From positions 166,191 to 230,190 of the forward strand of contig JADJQU010000011.1 of NCBI GenBank assembly GCA_016712565.1: a DNA stretch of 64,000 bases, in the 5' to 3' direction. Positions 53,830 through 64,000 of this stretch are shown here, piece after piece. Origin of the DNA: Planctomycetota bacterium. GTDB taxonomy: Bacteria; Planctomycetota; UBA1135; GCA-002686595. A program made the position numbers and the translations under genes. A model generated the notes under the pieces. It saw only the letters and a program-made list of their open reading frames with translations. It made no database searches and had not been told where the DNA came from. Position 1 is the first letter of the stretch; every line of letters begins with the position of its first letter.

Positions 53830-54990
53830 ATGGCCAAGGACAAGAAGAAGCCCGACCCGGCCCCCAGGAAGGCGCGCGAACTGACGCGCGAGGACGTCAA
53901 GACGCTGGAGCTGATCCGCAGCACGGCGGATCGCGTCAAGGTGCGGATCCTGAAACGCGACCTGCCGGAATTGAAGTTCCCCGCCCGCTCGCTGGGCAAC
54001 GTCAAGTACGACGCCAAGATCGGCTACTTCGAGCTGGGCAAGGGCCAGACGCAGCGCACGCTCTCGGTCAACACCGTCAAGAGCTTCGCCCAGACGCTGA
54101 GGCTGATGTCGATCAGCAAGGAAATGGTCGAGAACGACGACCATGCCACCAAGCGGGAGGCCTACTACGTCTCCAAGAACTGGGGCGAGTGCAAGTTCGC
54201 CGAGCAGCCCGAGTCCGACGCGGTCATGGACGACATCGAGGCCCTGGCGAGCCTCGAGGGCCTGTCGCGGGAGCAGCTGCGCTACCGCCCCGAGGAGCAC
54301 GGCGGCCGCGTGGCCGGCAACCTGGTGGTGATCGACAGGGACCGCGAGACCCAGGCTCCGCTGGAGATCGACTGCCGCAAGTTCGGTTCGGGCGCCTACT
54401 CGATCCCCTCCGACTGCGAGCGCCTGCAGTTCCGCACCGACGCCAAGTTCATCCTGGCCATTGAAACCGGAGGCATGTGGGAACGCCTGAACGAGCACAA
54501 GTTCTGGCAGACCAACGACTGCATCCTGGTGTCCACCGAGGGCGTGCCCTCGCGCGCCTGCCGCCGCTTCGTGCGGCGCCTCGCGGACGACAAGAAGATC
54601 CCGGTGTATGCCTTCGTCGACTGCGACCCCTACGGCATCGCGAACATCTACCGCACGTTGAAAGTGGGCTCGGGCAATGCGGCCCACATCAACAAGTTCT
54701 TCTGCGTGCCCCAGGCGCGCTACCTGGGCCTGACGCCCCAGGACATCATCGACTTCAAGCTGGAGGACGCCACCCACGTGCTCCAGGAGGTGGACGTCAA
54801 GCGCGCCAAGGATGCGCTCAAGAACGACCCGTTCTTCATGGCCCACAAGCCGTGGATCAAGGCGATCGAGCAGCTCCTGAAGATGGGAGTGCGCGCCGAG
54901 CAGCAGGCCCTGGCGAAGTGGGGACTCAACTTCGTGCTGGAGGAGTACCTGCCCAGGAAGCTCGCCAAGACGAAGGAGTTCCTGCCCTAG
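53830..54990 (+). CDS. top6A: DNA topoisomerase VI subunit A
   Basis: Spo11-related DNA-cleaving subunit. The active Tyr is expected in KREAYYVSKNW (Tyr112/Tyr113; the second corresponds to Spo11). The Toprim acidic residues are in STEGVPSRACRRF and VDCDPYGIANIY (Asp near 263). The C-terminus TKEFLP is close to archaeal forms. It starts 1 bp after the subunit B stop, so the two are co-translated in the stoichiometric B-then-A order. At 386 residues it has the usual length. No other gene is in this operon; nrfH begins 175 bp later. Confidence 0.95.
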   Translation: MAKDKKKPDPAPRKARELTREDVKTLELIRSTADRVKVRILKRDLPELKFPARSLGNVKYDAKIGYFELGKGQTQRTLSVNTVKSFAQTLRLMSISKEMVENDDHATKREAYYVSKNWGECKFAEQPESDAVMDDIEALASLEGLSREQLRYRPEEHGGRVAGNLVVIDRDRETQAPLEIDCRKFGSGAYSIPSDCERLQFRTDAKFILAIETGGMWERLNEHKFWQTNDCILVSTEGVPSRACRRFVRRLADDKKIPVYAFVDCDPYGIANIYRTLKVGSGNAAHINKFFCVPQARYLGLTPQDIIDFKLEDATHVLQEVDVKRAKDALKNDPFFMAHKPWIKAIEQLLKMGVRAEQQALAKWGLNFVLEEYLPRKLAKTKEFLP

Positions 54991-55150
54991 CCGGTCCCAG
55001 GGCCTCGGCCCGCCAGGCCTCTGCGGTGCACGCGGCCCCCGAACACGGCGTTGCAGCACGCGCCAACGCGCGCGGGTTGTGCACCCACTGCCGCCGTTTC
55101 GGACCCGCCCACTCTCGGGAACGGGCCTCGCACGGGGCCTCAGAGGCCGC

Positions 55151-55156
55151 TACCCT
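55151..55156 (+). promoter_or_regulatory. Putative -10 box (TACCCT) of nrfHA
   Basis: GCTACCCT ends 9 nt before the chosen nrfH ATG at 55166, supporting that start over the longer frame from 55079. Confidence 0.45.
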
Positions 55157-55165
55157 GCGGATCGA

Positions 55166-55683
55166 ATGGGCTCCCCCCGCAGCGGACTCTCCCGACCCTG
55201 GCTCGTGCTGGCGGTTCTTTCCGGCGCCGGTCTCGGCATCGGAGCTTTCACGGTGGACTACGCGGGCGCCACCTCCTACCTGAGCCGCGACCCGCGGGCC
55301 TGCGTCAACTGCCACATCATGCAGTCGGAGTACGACGGCTGGCAGAAGGCCTCCCATCACACGGTGGCGGCCTGCGTCGACTGCCACCTGCCGCCCCACG
55401 GTCTGGAAAAGTGGCTCGCCAAGTCGGACAACGGCTGGCGCCACAGCAAGGCCTTCACGCTGCAGGACTTCGTCGAGCCCATCCGCATGACCCCGGGCAA
55501 CGCCGCGATCCTGCAGGCCAATTGCGTGCGCTGCCACGGCGACTTCGTGCACGACCTGATCGTCGGCCAGGAGGATCCGCGGCGCGAAATCACCTGCGTG
55601 CACTGCCACCGCGACGTGGGCCACGGACCGCGGGCCTCCCTGGGCGGCCGAATGCTGGAATCGGAAGGGAACTTGGAACTGAA

Positions 55684-55687
<4 letters not shown>
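55166..55687 (+). CDS. nrfH: Cytochrome c nitrite reductase small subunit
   Basis: Membrane-bound tetraheme quinol dehydrogenase that passes electrons from menaquinol to NrfA. One N-terminal membrane helix (LVLAVLSGAGLGIGAF) is followed by four CXXCH motifs: CVNCH, CVDCH, CVRCH and CVHCH. The 173-residue length is normal. Start ATG 55166 is selected because the membrane anchor follows directly; the upstream extension lacks homology-like features. It overlaps nrfA by ATGA. Menaquinone made by the mqn genes in this window is the expected donor. Confidence 0.93.
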
Positions 55688-57150
<1,463 letters not shown>

Positions 57151-57159
57151 GGCCCGCGA

Positions 57160-57555
57160 CTAGCCGCCGAACTTGCCCGGCGGCGGCTGCCAGAGTTCGA
57201 TCTTGTTGCCTTCGGGGTCGATCACCCAGCCGAACTTGCCGTACTCGGAATCCTGCACCTTGTCTTCCACCCGGCAGCCCTCCTGGCGCAGCAGCGCCAG
57301 GAGTCCGTGCAAGTCGTCGACGCGGTAGTTGACCATGAACGGGGCCTGGCTCGGGGCGAAGTAGTTCGAGGAGGCGGGGAAGACGCTCCAGACCGTGGCG
57401 CCCTCCGGCTCGGGCCGCTCGGGCGTGTGCCAGCGGAACACCACGCCGCCCCATCCCTGGATGTCGAGCCCCAGGTGGCGCTTGTACCAGGCCTTCATGG
57501 CCTCGGGGTCCTGGGCCTTGATGAAGATGCCGCCGATGCCTGTGACTCGATTCAT
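57160..57555 (-). CDS. VOC (glyoxalase/bleomycin-resistance) family protein
   Basis: A 131-residue single-domain VOC protein, which usually forms dimers with a metal at the interface. Recognisable are GIGGIFIKAQDPEAMKAWYK, VVFRWHTPE and the C-terminal GWVIDPEGNKIELWQPP. AAGGAG-like AAGGAG lies 6 nt before ATG 57555. Members include glyoxalases, dioxygenases and antibiotic-binding proteins; the metal ligands do not decide among them here. Convergent with nrfA. Possibly detoxification. Confidence 0.88.
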   Translation of the reverse strand: MNRVTGIGGIFIKAQDPEAMKAWYKRHLGLDIQGWGGVVFRWHTPERPEPEGATVWSVFPASSNYFAPSQAPFMVNYRVDDLHGLLALLRQEGCRVEDKVQDSEYGKFGWVIDPEGNKIELWQPPPGKFGG

Positions 57556-57638
57556 GGGTGCTCCTTGGGGCGCTGGACTCTACAGCGCGCACGGGGCCCC
57601 TGGCCACCCCTCGGCCGGGCGCGCGGGACCGCCGCGGT

Positions 57639-57950
57639 TCAGCGCATCAGCGTGAACCGCGCGTGCTGCTGGGGCGGACGCTCCTCCGCGGCGCAGGCCT
57701 CGACCCGCGCGGGCGGGCCGGGGTTCCTGAGTCGCGCCAGGGCGCTCTCGACCTGGGCCGGCTCGCCTTCGAGCCAGGCCTCCACGCTGCCGTCGGGAAG
57801 ATTGCGCACCCAACCCACCAGCTCGTGTGCCTGGGCGACACCGCGCACCAGCCTGCGAAAGCCCACGCCCTGGACGCGTCCCGTGATCCGCACCTGCCGG
57901 GCCGTGGGGCCCGAGCCGGCGCGCGCTTCCCCGGGTTCACCTGCCTGCAT
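57639..57950 (-). CDS. acyP: Acylphosphatase
   Basis: A 103-residue enzyme hydrolysing carboxyl-phosphate bonds. The active Arg32 and Asn50 are seen in RVQGVGFRRLVRGVAQ and ELVGWVRNLPDGSVEAW. The family is about 90 residues; the first 15 here are an Ala/Gly-rich head. It lies 53 bp downstream of the MFS gene and may close the cluster that begins with SUI1. The start ATG 57950 is the first plausible start; a later one is possible. Confidence 0.9.
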   Translation of the reverse strand: MQAGEPGEARAGSGPTARQVRITGRVQGVGFRRLVRGVAQAHELVGWVRNLPDGSVEAWLEGEPAQVESALARLRNPGPPARVEACAAEERPPQQHARFTLMR

Positions 57951-58003
57951 GCCTCCATGGTTCCCTGGAAACGCCGCGGGGGCAAGGCCCCGCCCTGGCG
58001 CGC

Positions 58004-59236
58004 TCAGGCCACGGATTCGCCCGCGGGATGGGCGTCCCGATGCTTCAGGCGGCGCTCGAGGACCAAGAGGATCAGCGGGACCAGCACGGCGCCCACGATG
58101 GCCGAAACGCCCAGGGTGTCCATGCCCTCGAGCCTGCCGTCGGCGCGCTCGACGATCACCAAGGACGAGCCCCAGGCCCCCAGGGCCGCGGCCAGGTGCG
58201 ACACGGACGACTGCAGCGAGGTGTAGCCCGCGCGCTCCGCCGCGGCGGGCACCTTGGACGTCAGCGTCTGGTAGGCCACGCCGCGCACCGAGGTCGTGAT
58301 CATGTAGGCAATGAACAGCGCGAGCACCGGCACCGCGGGGCTGTAGTGAACGAACCAGGCCCACAGGATCACGGCCAGGCACAGGGTCGCCGCGCCGGAC
58401 ACGCGGGCCGCCCCGTGACGGTCCACCTGCTTGCCGACGAGCCGCATGCCCACGAAGCTGAAGATGCCGCCGAAGAAATACAGCGTCGAAAGCCCTTCCC
58501 GCGGGTAGCCCAGGTTGAACTGCAGGTACGTCGAGAGGATCGGCACGATGGCGAAGTTCGAAACCATCAGGACCAGGGTGCTCGAGTACGAGATCAGCAC
58601 CAGGGGATCGACGAGCAGGCGGGCCGTGGAGCGGCCGCGAGCCCCCGCCGCGGCCTGGTCCAGGTGCGCGCGCAGCGGCGGCATGCAGAACCCCACCAGG
58701 ATCGCGATCAGAAGCCCCAGGGAGGCCACCACGTAGAAGGGCGATTCCCAGCCGAAACGCTGGGCCAGTTCCAGGGCCAGGGGCACGCCGAAGATGCTCG
58801 CCGCGGCGAACATGCCCATCACCGCACCCATGGCGCGGCCGCGGCGCTCGGGGGGCACCACGTCGGAGACGATCGACAGGGCGAGCGACGACGCCGGGCC
58901 GCCGAACAGTCCGGCGAGCACGCGGGCCGCCATCAGCGAGCTGAGGCCCGTGGCGAGCGTCGCCGACCAGGTGCCCGCGAAGAGGCCCAGCATGCAGACG
59001 ATCAGGGCCCGTTTGCGGTCGAAGCGGTCGAGGAACAGGGACCCCGCGAGCCCGGCCAGGGCGCCCGCCGCCGTGTAGGCCGCGCCGATGCTCGGGATCT
59101 CGTGCTTGGGAATCTCCAGGGCCGTGGCGAAGTCGGGGCCCAGGGGCATCACGATCATGAAATCGAGCACGTTGATGAACTGCACCGCGCCCACCAGGGC
59201 GAGGATCATCGCTTCCGAGCGCACGTGGTATTTCAC
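58004..59236 (-). CDS. MFS transporter
   Basis: A 410-residue major-facilitator with about 12 membrane helices and no obvious large insertion. The conserved A-motif is GSLFLDRFDRKRALIV between helices 2 and 3, and a matching loop GKQVDRHGAARVSG follows helix 8. The GTG start at 59236 overlaps the DUF455 stop (GTGA), so the two are coupled. Substrate unknown; the drug/metabolite antiporter class is likely from general form (FINVLDFMIVMPLGPDF near the N-terminus). Confidence 0.88.
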   Translation of the reverse strand: MKYHVRSEAMILALVGAVQFINVLDFMIVMPLGPDFATALEIPKHEIPSIGAAYTAAGALAGLAGSLFLDRFDRKRALIVCMLGLFAGTWSATLATGLSSLMAARVLAGLFGGPASSLALSIVSDVVPPERRGRAMGAVMGMFAAASIFGVPLALELAQRFGWESPFYVVASLGLLIAILVGFCMPPLRAHLDQAAAGARGRSTARLLVDPLVLISYSSTLVLMVSNFAIVPILSTYLQFNLGYPREGLSTLYFFGGIFSFVGMRLVGKQVDRHGAARVSGAATLCLAVILWAWFVHYSPAVPVLALFIAYMITTSVRGVAYQTLTSKVPAAAERAGYTSLQSSVSHLAAALGAWGSSLVIVERADGRLEGMDTLGVSAIVGAVLVPLILLVLERRLKHRDAHPAGESVA

Positions 59237-60097
59237 GGCGCGTGCTCCACGGCGGAGGCCGCGTCGGGCGGCTGCCAGCGCTCCAGCGCGTCGATGAAGC
59301 GCTCGCCAAGGCCCGCCTCCAGGCGCGCCTCCCGTTCGATCGACTTGCCGCGCAGCACGAGCGGCGTCAGGGGCGCGGGCAGTTGCTCGACCCAGGACGC
59401 GAATTCCAGCGGACCGGCGAAGTGCTCGAACCAGCGCGCGGCAAAGGCCACGTGGCGGCGCTCGTCCAGGCCCACCTGCACCTGCAAGGCGGCGCCTGGC
59501 TTGTCCCCCGCGGCGCGGAAGGCGGCGGCCCAGCGCGCGCTGTGGTCCAGATTGGCGCCTTCGAAGCCGATGCCCAGCAGGGCGGTGAACTGGGCCGGCG
59601 TGCGCACCCGTGCGACGCGCTGCCAGAACCAGTCGCGCACCGGATGGGCGCCCAGCTCCAGGCCCAGCCCGCGCGCGTGGGCCACGTACAGGCGCGCGTG
59701 GCGCGCCTCGTCCAGGCACAGGCGCGCGAGCCCGGCGCGAAATTCCCGCGGCGTCTTTGGAAAGGCCAGGATCGCCCAGGCCATCAGCTCGCCGGCCTGG
59801 ATCTCGTGGTGGGCGAAGGTCAGGCAGAGCTTGGCGCGGTTTCTGGCGTGCACCAGACTCGCCGCGCTGGGCGTGCGCGCGTGGCGCTGGACGATGCTCC
59901 ACTGGGCCGGCCGGCCCGGCCCCGCAAGTCGCCGCGGCGGTGCATCGGCTTCGAAGCAGGCCGCAGGGCCCGGCCCCCAGGGGCGGCGGCGGAGGCTCGA
60001 GCTTCAGGCGCGCCTCCGTGCCAAGCACGTAGTCCCAGGCCCAGCGCTCCAGCGTGCCGCCCGCCGGCGGCCCTGCTTCCACGGACGGGGCGTCCAT
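59233..60097 (-). CDS. DUF455 ferritin-like protein (frameshifted as assembled)
   Basis: Member of the DUF455 family, helical ferritin-like proteins with carboxylate/His metal motifs. The C-terminal frame has LTFAHHEIQAGELMAWAI, RLCLDEARHARLYVAHARG and VQVGLDERRHVAFAARWFE, each an E..H-type iron site. The N-terminal frame has MDAPSVEAGPPAGG and LERWAWDYVLGTEARLKLE. Removing one base in the G/C runs at 59974-59983 joins LEPPPPP to WGPGPAAC; about 287 residues result. Its biochemical role is not established. It sits between SUI1 (2-bp gap) and an MFS gene (4-bp overlap), so it is in a tight operon. Confidence 0.75.
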
Positions 60098-60099
60098 GG

Positions 60100-60516
60100 T
60101 CAGTTGCCCAGCACGATGCGCGTCGCGCCGCGCCTCTGGAGGCAGGCGGCCAGACGCTCGCTCAGGGCACCCTGGACGATCAGGGCGCCGTCCTCCACGC
60201 GCACGCCGGTGCCGAGTTCGTGGCGCAGCTCCTTGGCGAGCCGCTCGAGCACGGCCTCCGGCGCTTCGATGCCGCGGGCGAAGGTGACGGTTTTTCCCCC
60301 GCGGCCGCGGGAGTCGCGCTGGATCACGATGCGCTTCGCGAGGGCCTTGGCGAAGGCCGAATCCGCCTGGGCTCCCGCCGGGGAGGGAGCTCCTTGCCCC
60401 GCGGCGGCGCTCGGGAGCGAGGGCAGGCTCCCCGCGAGCTTCGAGAGCGCGGCCAGGGGGCGCGAGCCGAAGTCCGACTTCGGCGGCGGGATGGGTTCCT
60501 TGTCCTTCTGGGTCAC
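60100..60516 (-). CDS. SUI1/eIF1-like translation factor (YciH family)
   Basis: A 138-residue protein whose last 85 residues are a SUI1 domain (TVTFARGIEAPEAVLERL, LRHELGTGVRVEDGALIVQG and CLQRRGATRIVLGN). The first 50 are Pro/Ala/Ser-rich. Bacterial SUI1 proteins (YciH) act in initiation fidelity or under stress; eIF1 is the eukaryotic relative. The start is GTG 60516. Closely followed by DUF455 and MFS genes, so likely one transcription unit; TAG-type hexamers occur about 45 nt upstream. Confidence 0.88.
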   Translation of the reverse strand: MTQKDKEPIPPPKSDFGSRPLAALSKLAGSLPSLPSAAAGQGAPSPAGAQADSAFAKALAKRIVIQRDSRGRGGKTVTFARGIEAPEAVLERLAKELRHELGTGVRVEDGALIVQGALSERLAACLQRRGATRIVLGN

Positions 60517-60665
60517 GGCGGTTTCTGGGGCCCGCGCCGGGGCCCGAGCCCCCTAGGCTAATGTCGCAGGGCCCGCCGCGCGCCAAAATCGGCGCCAGGA
60601 TCGCCCCGGGACAGGGGCCGAGCGGCGCCGTTGTGGCCGCGCGGATGTGCTGCGACACTGGACCG

Positions 60666-63029
60666 ATGGAGAGCGCGCAGCGGCCCCTGATCCTCCCCGG
60701 CCTGCTGCTGGCCGCGTGCGCGATGTGGGCCAGCGTCGCGCACTCCGCTTCACCGGCCGGGGCTTCGGCAACCTCCCAGGCTCCGTCGCTCCCCGCGCCG
60801 CCCGCGCGGGCTCCCTCCTTCGCCGCGGGCCTCGCGCCCTTCCTCGAGGCCCACTGCGCCGAGTGCCACGGCGATTCCCATCCCAAGGGCGGGCTCGACC
60901 TGGGTCCCTGGCTCGAGGGACCCGCGAACTTCCAGCCCAAGGAACACCAGGGCCCCCTGGAGCGCGTGCGCGAGCGGCTGCTCCTGGGCGAAATGCCGCC
61001 CCGGGGCCGCCGACCGCCCCCCACCGGCGACGTGGATCGGGCCCTGGACTGGATCGAGGCCGCCCTGGACCGCACGGCGACGCCGCGGCCCTCCCTGCGG
61101 CGGCTCAACGCCACCCAGTACGAGCGCACGGTGCAGGACCTCTTCGGCGTGCACTACGACGCCCGCGGGCAGTTCCCCCCCGACGACGTGGGGCAGCAAT
61201 TCGACAACGACGCGGCCGTGGCCTCGGCGAGCGAGCTTTCGGTGGAACGCTGGGTGGACGCTGCCCTGGACATCGCCGCACTGGCCCTGCCCTCCCTCGA
61301 AGCCTCGACGCGGCGGACCTTCGACGCCGCGGCCCTGGAGTCCGACGGCAAGAGCGTGCGCCGCGAGGACCTGCATGCCATGTACTCGGCCTCCTCGGTC
61401 AGCGCGCGCGTGGTGCTTCCGCGGCGGGGACGCTACCGCATCGAGGTTCGCGCCTTCGGCGATCGCGCGGGGGACGAATTGCCCCAGCTCGCCCTGGAGC
61501 TGGACGGTCGGGAGGCCGCCCGCCGCGAGGTGCGGGCCGAGCGCAAGAAACCCCAGAAGTTCGACAGCCTCGAACTGACCGCCACCCTCGAGGCGGGCCC
61601 CCACGAAGTGGGCGCGCGCTTCGTCAACGACTACTACGACGAGAAGCACCCGGACAAGGGCCGCCAGGACCGCAACGCCTACGTGTCCTCCATCGAGGTC
61701 GTGGGCCCCCTCGATCCAGCGCCGGACACGGCGTTCACGCGCTTCGTCGACGGCGAACTGGCCCGGGGCGGATTCGCGAAGACCCTGGCCGCCGTGGGCC
61801 TGCGCGTCTGGCGCCGACCGCTCTCGGCGGAGGAATTGGCGCGACTGGAAGCGCTTTCCCACGGGGATTCCGCCCCGGGCGGACGGCCGCGGGCAGGGTC
61901 GAGCCCGCACGCGGACACGGCCGCGGAACGGGAGCGCCTGCGCACCGCCCTCGCGGCCCTGCTCGCTTCGCCCAACTTCCTCTACCGCGTCGAAACGCCC
62001 GCGCCCGGTGAGGCGCTCACCGACTTCGAACTCGCCACGCGCCTCTCCTATTTCCTGTGGGCCGGCCCGCCGGACGCGGCGCTGCTGCGGGAAGCCGCCG
62101 CGGGCCGCCTTGTGGACCCAAAGGTGCTGCTCTCTGAAACGCACCGCATGCTCCTCGACGCGCGAGCCTCGTCCCTGGCCCAGGACTTCGCCGCCCAATG
62201 GCTCGGCTGGCGCGCCCTGCGCAGCGCGACGCCCGACCTGCGCACGTTCCCCGAGGCCGACCGCGCCCTGCTGGACTCCATGGTCCGGGAAAGCGAAGCC
62301 TTCTTCGAGGCCATGCTGCGCGAGAACCGCCCCCTGGATCAGTTCCTCCGCGCCGACTTCGCCTTCGTCGACGGCCGCCTCGCCAAGCACTACGGCATCC
62401 CGGGGGTCGAGGGCCCGGGCCTGCAACGGGTCCACGTGGACGACGGCGAACGCGGCGGACTGCTGCGCCAGGCCTCGCTCCTCGCCGTCACCTCGAACCC
62501 CACGCGAACGTCTCCGGTGAAGCGCGGCAAGTGGATCCTGGAAACGCTCCTGGGCAGCTCGGTGCCTCCGCCGCCGCCCGGGGTCGGCGTGCTGGAGGAG
62601 GCGGGCGGCGCCGGGGCCGACTTGAGCCTGCGGGAGCGCCTGGAACTCCACCGCTCCCTGCCCGAATGCGCGTCCTGCCACGCGCGCCTCGATCCCCTGG
62701 GGTTCGCCCTGGAGGGCTTCGACGCCGTGGGCCGACGCCGCAGCGACGAGGAGGGCCGCCCCCTGGACGCCCGGGGCGTGCTCGCCGACGGCACGCCGGT
62801 GGACGGCGTGGAATCCCTGGAGCGGGTGCTCCTGGAATCCGGAGCGTTCCCCAGGGCGCTCGCCCGCGCGCTATTCTCCTACGCCATGGGACGGGCCGCC
62901 GAACGCGAGGAGCTGCGCCACCTGGGAAGCGCCGTGGACGCGCTCCCCGCCGAGGCGCGCACGCTGGGGGCCCTGATCGAAATCGTGGTGCGCATGCCCG
63001 CCTTCGCGCGCGCGGAGGGAACGCCGTGA
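60666..63029 (+). CDS. DUF1592-family secreted cytochrome-like protein
   Basis: A 787-residue secreted protein with a signal peptide (LILPGLLLAACAMWASVAHS) and domain order typical of planctomycetes: an N-terminal cytochrome-like CXXCH site (HCAECHGDSHPKGGLDL), then DUF1587 (RRLNATQYERTVQDLFGV), a carbohydrate-binding-like beta part, DUF1595 (LRVWRRPLSAEELARL), DUF1592 (FELATRLSYFLWAGPPDAAL), DUF1588 (second CXXCH in ECASCHARLDPLGFALEGFD) and DUF1585 at the end. The protein family is abundant in planctomycetes, usually paired with DUF1552; role unknown, maybe redox-linked polymer processing. ATG 60666 is used; ATG 60645 is an alternative. Confidence 0.88.
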   Translation: MESAQRPLILPGLLLAACAMWASVAHSASPAGASATSQAPSLPAPPARAPSFAAGLAPFLEAHCAECHGDSHPKGGLDLGPWLEGPANFQPKEHQGPLERVRERLLLGEMPPRGRRPPPTGDVDRALDWIEAALDRTATPRPSLRRLNATQYERTVQDLFGVHYDARGQFPPDDVGQQFDNDAAVASASELSVERWVDAALDIAALALPSLEASTRRTFDAAALESDGKSVRREDLHAMYSASSVSARVVLPRRGRYRIEVRAFGDRAGDELPQLALELDGREAARREVRAERKKPQKFDSLELTATLEAGPHEVGARFVNDYYDEKHPDKGRQDRNAYVSSIEVVGPLDPAPDTAFTRFVDGELARGGFAKTLAAVGLRVWRRPLSAEELARLEALSHGDSAPGGRPRAGSSPHADTAAERERLRTALAALLASPNFLYRVETPAPGEALTDFELATRLSYFLWAGPPDAALLREAAAGRLVDPKVLLSETHRMLLDARASSLAQDFAAQWLGWRALRSATPDLRTFPEADRALLDSMVRESEAFFEAMLRENRPLDQFLRADFAFVDGRLAKHYGIPGVEGPGLQRVHVDDGERGGLLRQASLLAVTSNPTRTSPVKRGKWILETLLGSSVPPPPPGVGVLEEAGGAGADLSLRERLELHRSLPECASCHARLDPLGFALEGFDAVGRRRSDEEGRPLDARGVLADGTPVDGVESLERVLLESGAFPRALARALFSYAMGRAAEREELRHLGSAVDALPAEARTLGALIEIVVRMPAFARAEGTP

Positions 63030-64000
63030 CGGCCGCCGAAGCGCGCTGGGAAAGCCACGTGGGCTCTTCACGCCGCCAGGTGCTGCGGGGCGCCGGCGCG
63101 TTGCTCTGCCTGCCGTGGCTGGAATCCCTCTCCTGGGCCGAGGGCCCGGTGGGCGCGCGGGCGGAATTCCCCCTGCGGCTCCTGTTCCTCTCGACCCCCA
63201 ACGGCGCCCAGATGGACCGCTGGACGCCGGCCGAGGAGGGCCCGCTCACCGCGCTGCCGCCGACGCTCGAGCCCCTGGCCCCGCACCGCGAGCAACTGCT
63301 GGTCCTGAGCGGGCTGACCCACGACAAGGCGCGCGCCAACGGCGACGGTCCGGGCGACCACGCGCGCTCCGCGGCCGCGTTCCTGACCGCGGCCCAACCG
63401 CGCAAGACCGCCGGCTCGACCTCGCCGTGGGCGTCTCCGTGGACCAGGTGCTCGCCGCCGCGGTGGGCGGCCGCACGCGCCTCCGCTCGCTCGCCCTGGG
63501 CACGGAATCCGGCCGCGCGGGCGGCCAGTGCGACTCGGGCTATGCCTGCGCCTATTCGTCGAACATTTCTTGGAGCGGACCGAGCACGCCGGCGGCCAAG
63601 GAGTTGGACCCGCGCAAGGTCTTCGAGCGCCTGTTCCAGGACGGCCCGCCCGGCGAAAGCGACTCGGCCCGCGCCGCGCGCCTCGCTCGACGCAGGAGCC
63701 TCCTGGATAGTGTCACCGCCGACGCCCGCGCCCTGGAAGCGCGCCTGGGGGCCGCCGACCGGCGCCGCGTGGACGAGTACCTGACCGGCATTCGAGAACT
63801 GGAGCGGCGCATCGAAACCGCCGAGCGCGCGCGCACCCTGGCGCCCGAGGGGGCGACGGAGCCCACGGGCATCCCCGCGGATTTCGGCGAGCACGTGCGC
63901 GTCCTGGGCGAGCTGCTCGCGCTGGCCTTCGCCACCGACTCCACGCGCGTGGCGACCTTGATGCTGGGCAACGAGGGCTCGAACCGCGCCTACCCCGAAC
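63026..64000 (+). CDS. DUF1552-family Tat-exported protein, partial (frameshifted; runs off edge)
   Basis: Partner of the DUF1592 gene, with a GTG start at 63026 overlapping its stop (GTGA). A twin-arginine signal, SSRRQVLRGAGALLCLPWLE, opens it. The DUF1552 part is FLSTPNGAQMDRWTP, LLVLSGLTHDKARANGDGP and HARSAAAFLTAAQPRKTAG. As written the frame then goes to the wrong register. Adding one C near 63415 restores GLDLAVGVSVDQVLAAAVGG and the family-like ECAYSS-type YACAYSSNISWSGPSTP, TGIRELERRIETAERA and LMLGNEGSNRAYPE up to the window end. Co-secretion with the DUF1592 protein is expected. The true end lies outside. Confidence 0.82.

Overview
This 64 kb window is a very GC-rich, densely packed bacterial chromosome segment. 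It is most likely from the Planctomycetota (inference from gene content). Pointers are a DUF1592-type cytochrome followed by a DUF1552 protein at the right edge, several sulfatase-superfamily enzymes, futalosine-pathway menaquinone genes, LPS-type genes (a WaaP-like kinase and a GT9 transferase) and three secreted beta-propeller-like proteins. Those three share a C-terminal domain of about 130 residues starting with Tyr-Cys, which I associate with high-GC planctomycetes. I see no rRNA, tRNA, CRISPR array, prophage or intact transposase.

Layout. 0-10 kb: HDOD protein (cut by the left edge), cysS, a Ser/Thr kinase-ATPase-TPR regulator, an LPS-kinase/heptosyltransferase pair, and a KptA/Tpt1-type RNA 2'-phosphotransferase with a long low-complexity tail. 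10-11.8 kb: largely non-coding, with a 10-bp repeat array, a strong minus-strand terminator and one small gene. 11.8-25 kb: membrane-linked phosphodiesterase, carboxypeptidase-regulatory-like protein, MATE pump, FabZ-like dehydratase, sulfatase-like lipoprotein, Pus10-type pseudouridine synthase, lgt (with an in-frame TAG), divergent RNase HII, FAD oxidoreductase and a BON-like protein. 25-34 kb: glyQS, mqnC-mqnE, a 174-bp MITE, a minus-strand operon (small secreted protein, carboxypeptidase-like protein, metallophosphoesterase) and a Ddl-like ATP-grasp gene behind a 14-codon leader ORF. 34-47 kb: FIST/hybrid histidine kinase pair, three secreted proteins with the shared C-terminus, a dicarboxylate symporter and a sterol-desaturase family protein. 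47-57 kb: RluA-like synthase, rRNA-type methyltransferase, mqnA, a second sulfatase-like lipoprotein, topoisomerase VI (B and A), and nrfHA nitrite reductase. 57-64 kb: VOC protein, a SUI1-DUF455-MFS-acylphosphatase minus-strand cluster, and the DUF1592-DUF1552 pair.

Functional themes. Respiration: mqnC, mqnE and mqnA make menaquinone, which can feed electrons to NrfH and then NrfA for nitrite ammonification. Envelope: lgt, WaaP-like kinase, GT9, Ddl-like ligase, lipoprotein phospho/sulfo-hydrolases and secreted propellers. RNA/DNA metabolism has an unusual archaeal/eukaryotic flavour: Pus10, Tpt1, SUI1 and topoisomerase VI.

Two cross-cutting observations. (1) Ten start codons have a TANNNT-like hexamer ending only 6-9 nt upstream, several preceded by GC, with no Shine-Dalgarno, which suggests leaderless transcription. 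(2) Six genes are broken by a single-base indel, mostly in short G or C runs, and lgt has one premature amber codon. This pattern looks more like consensus error than biology, so these genes are annotated as single genes with the break stated.
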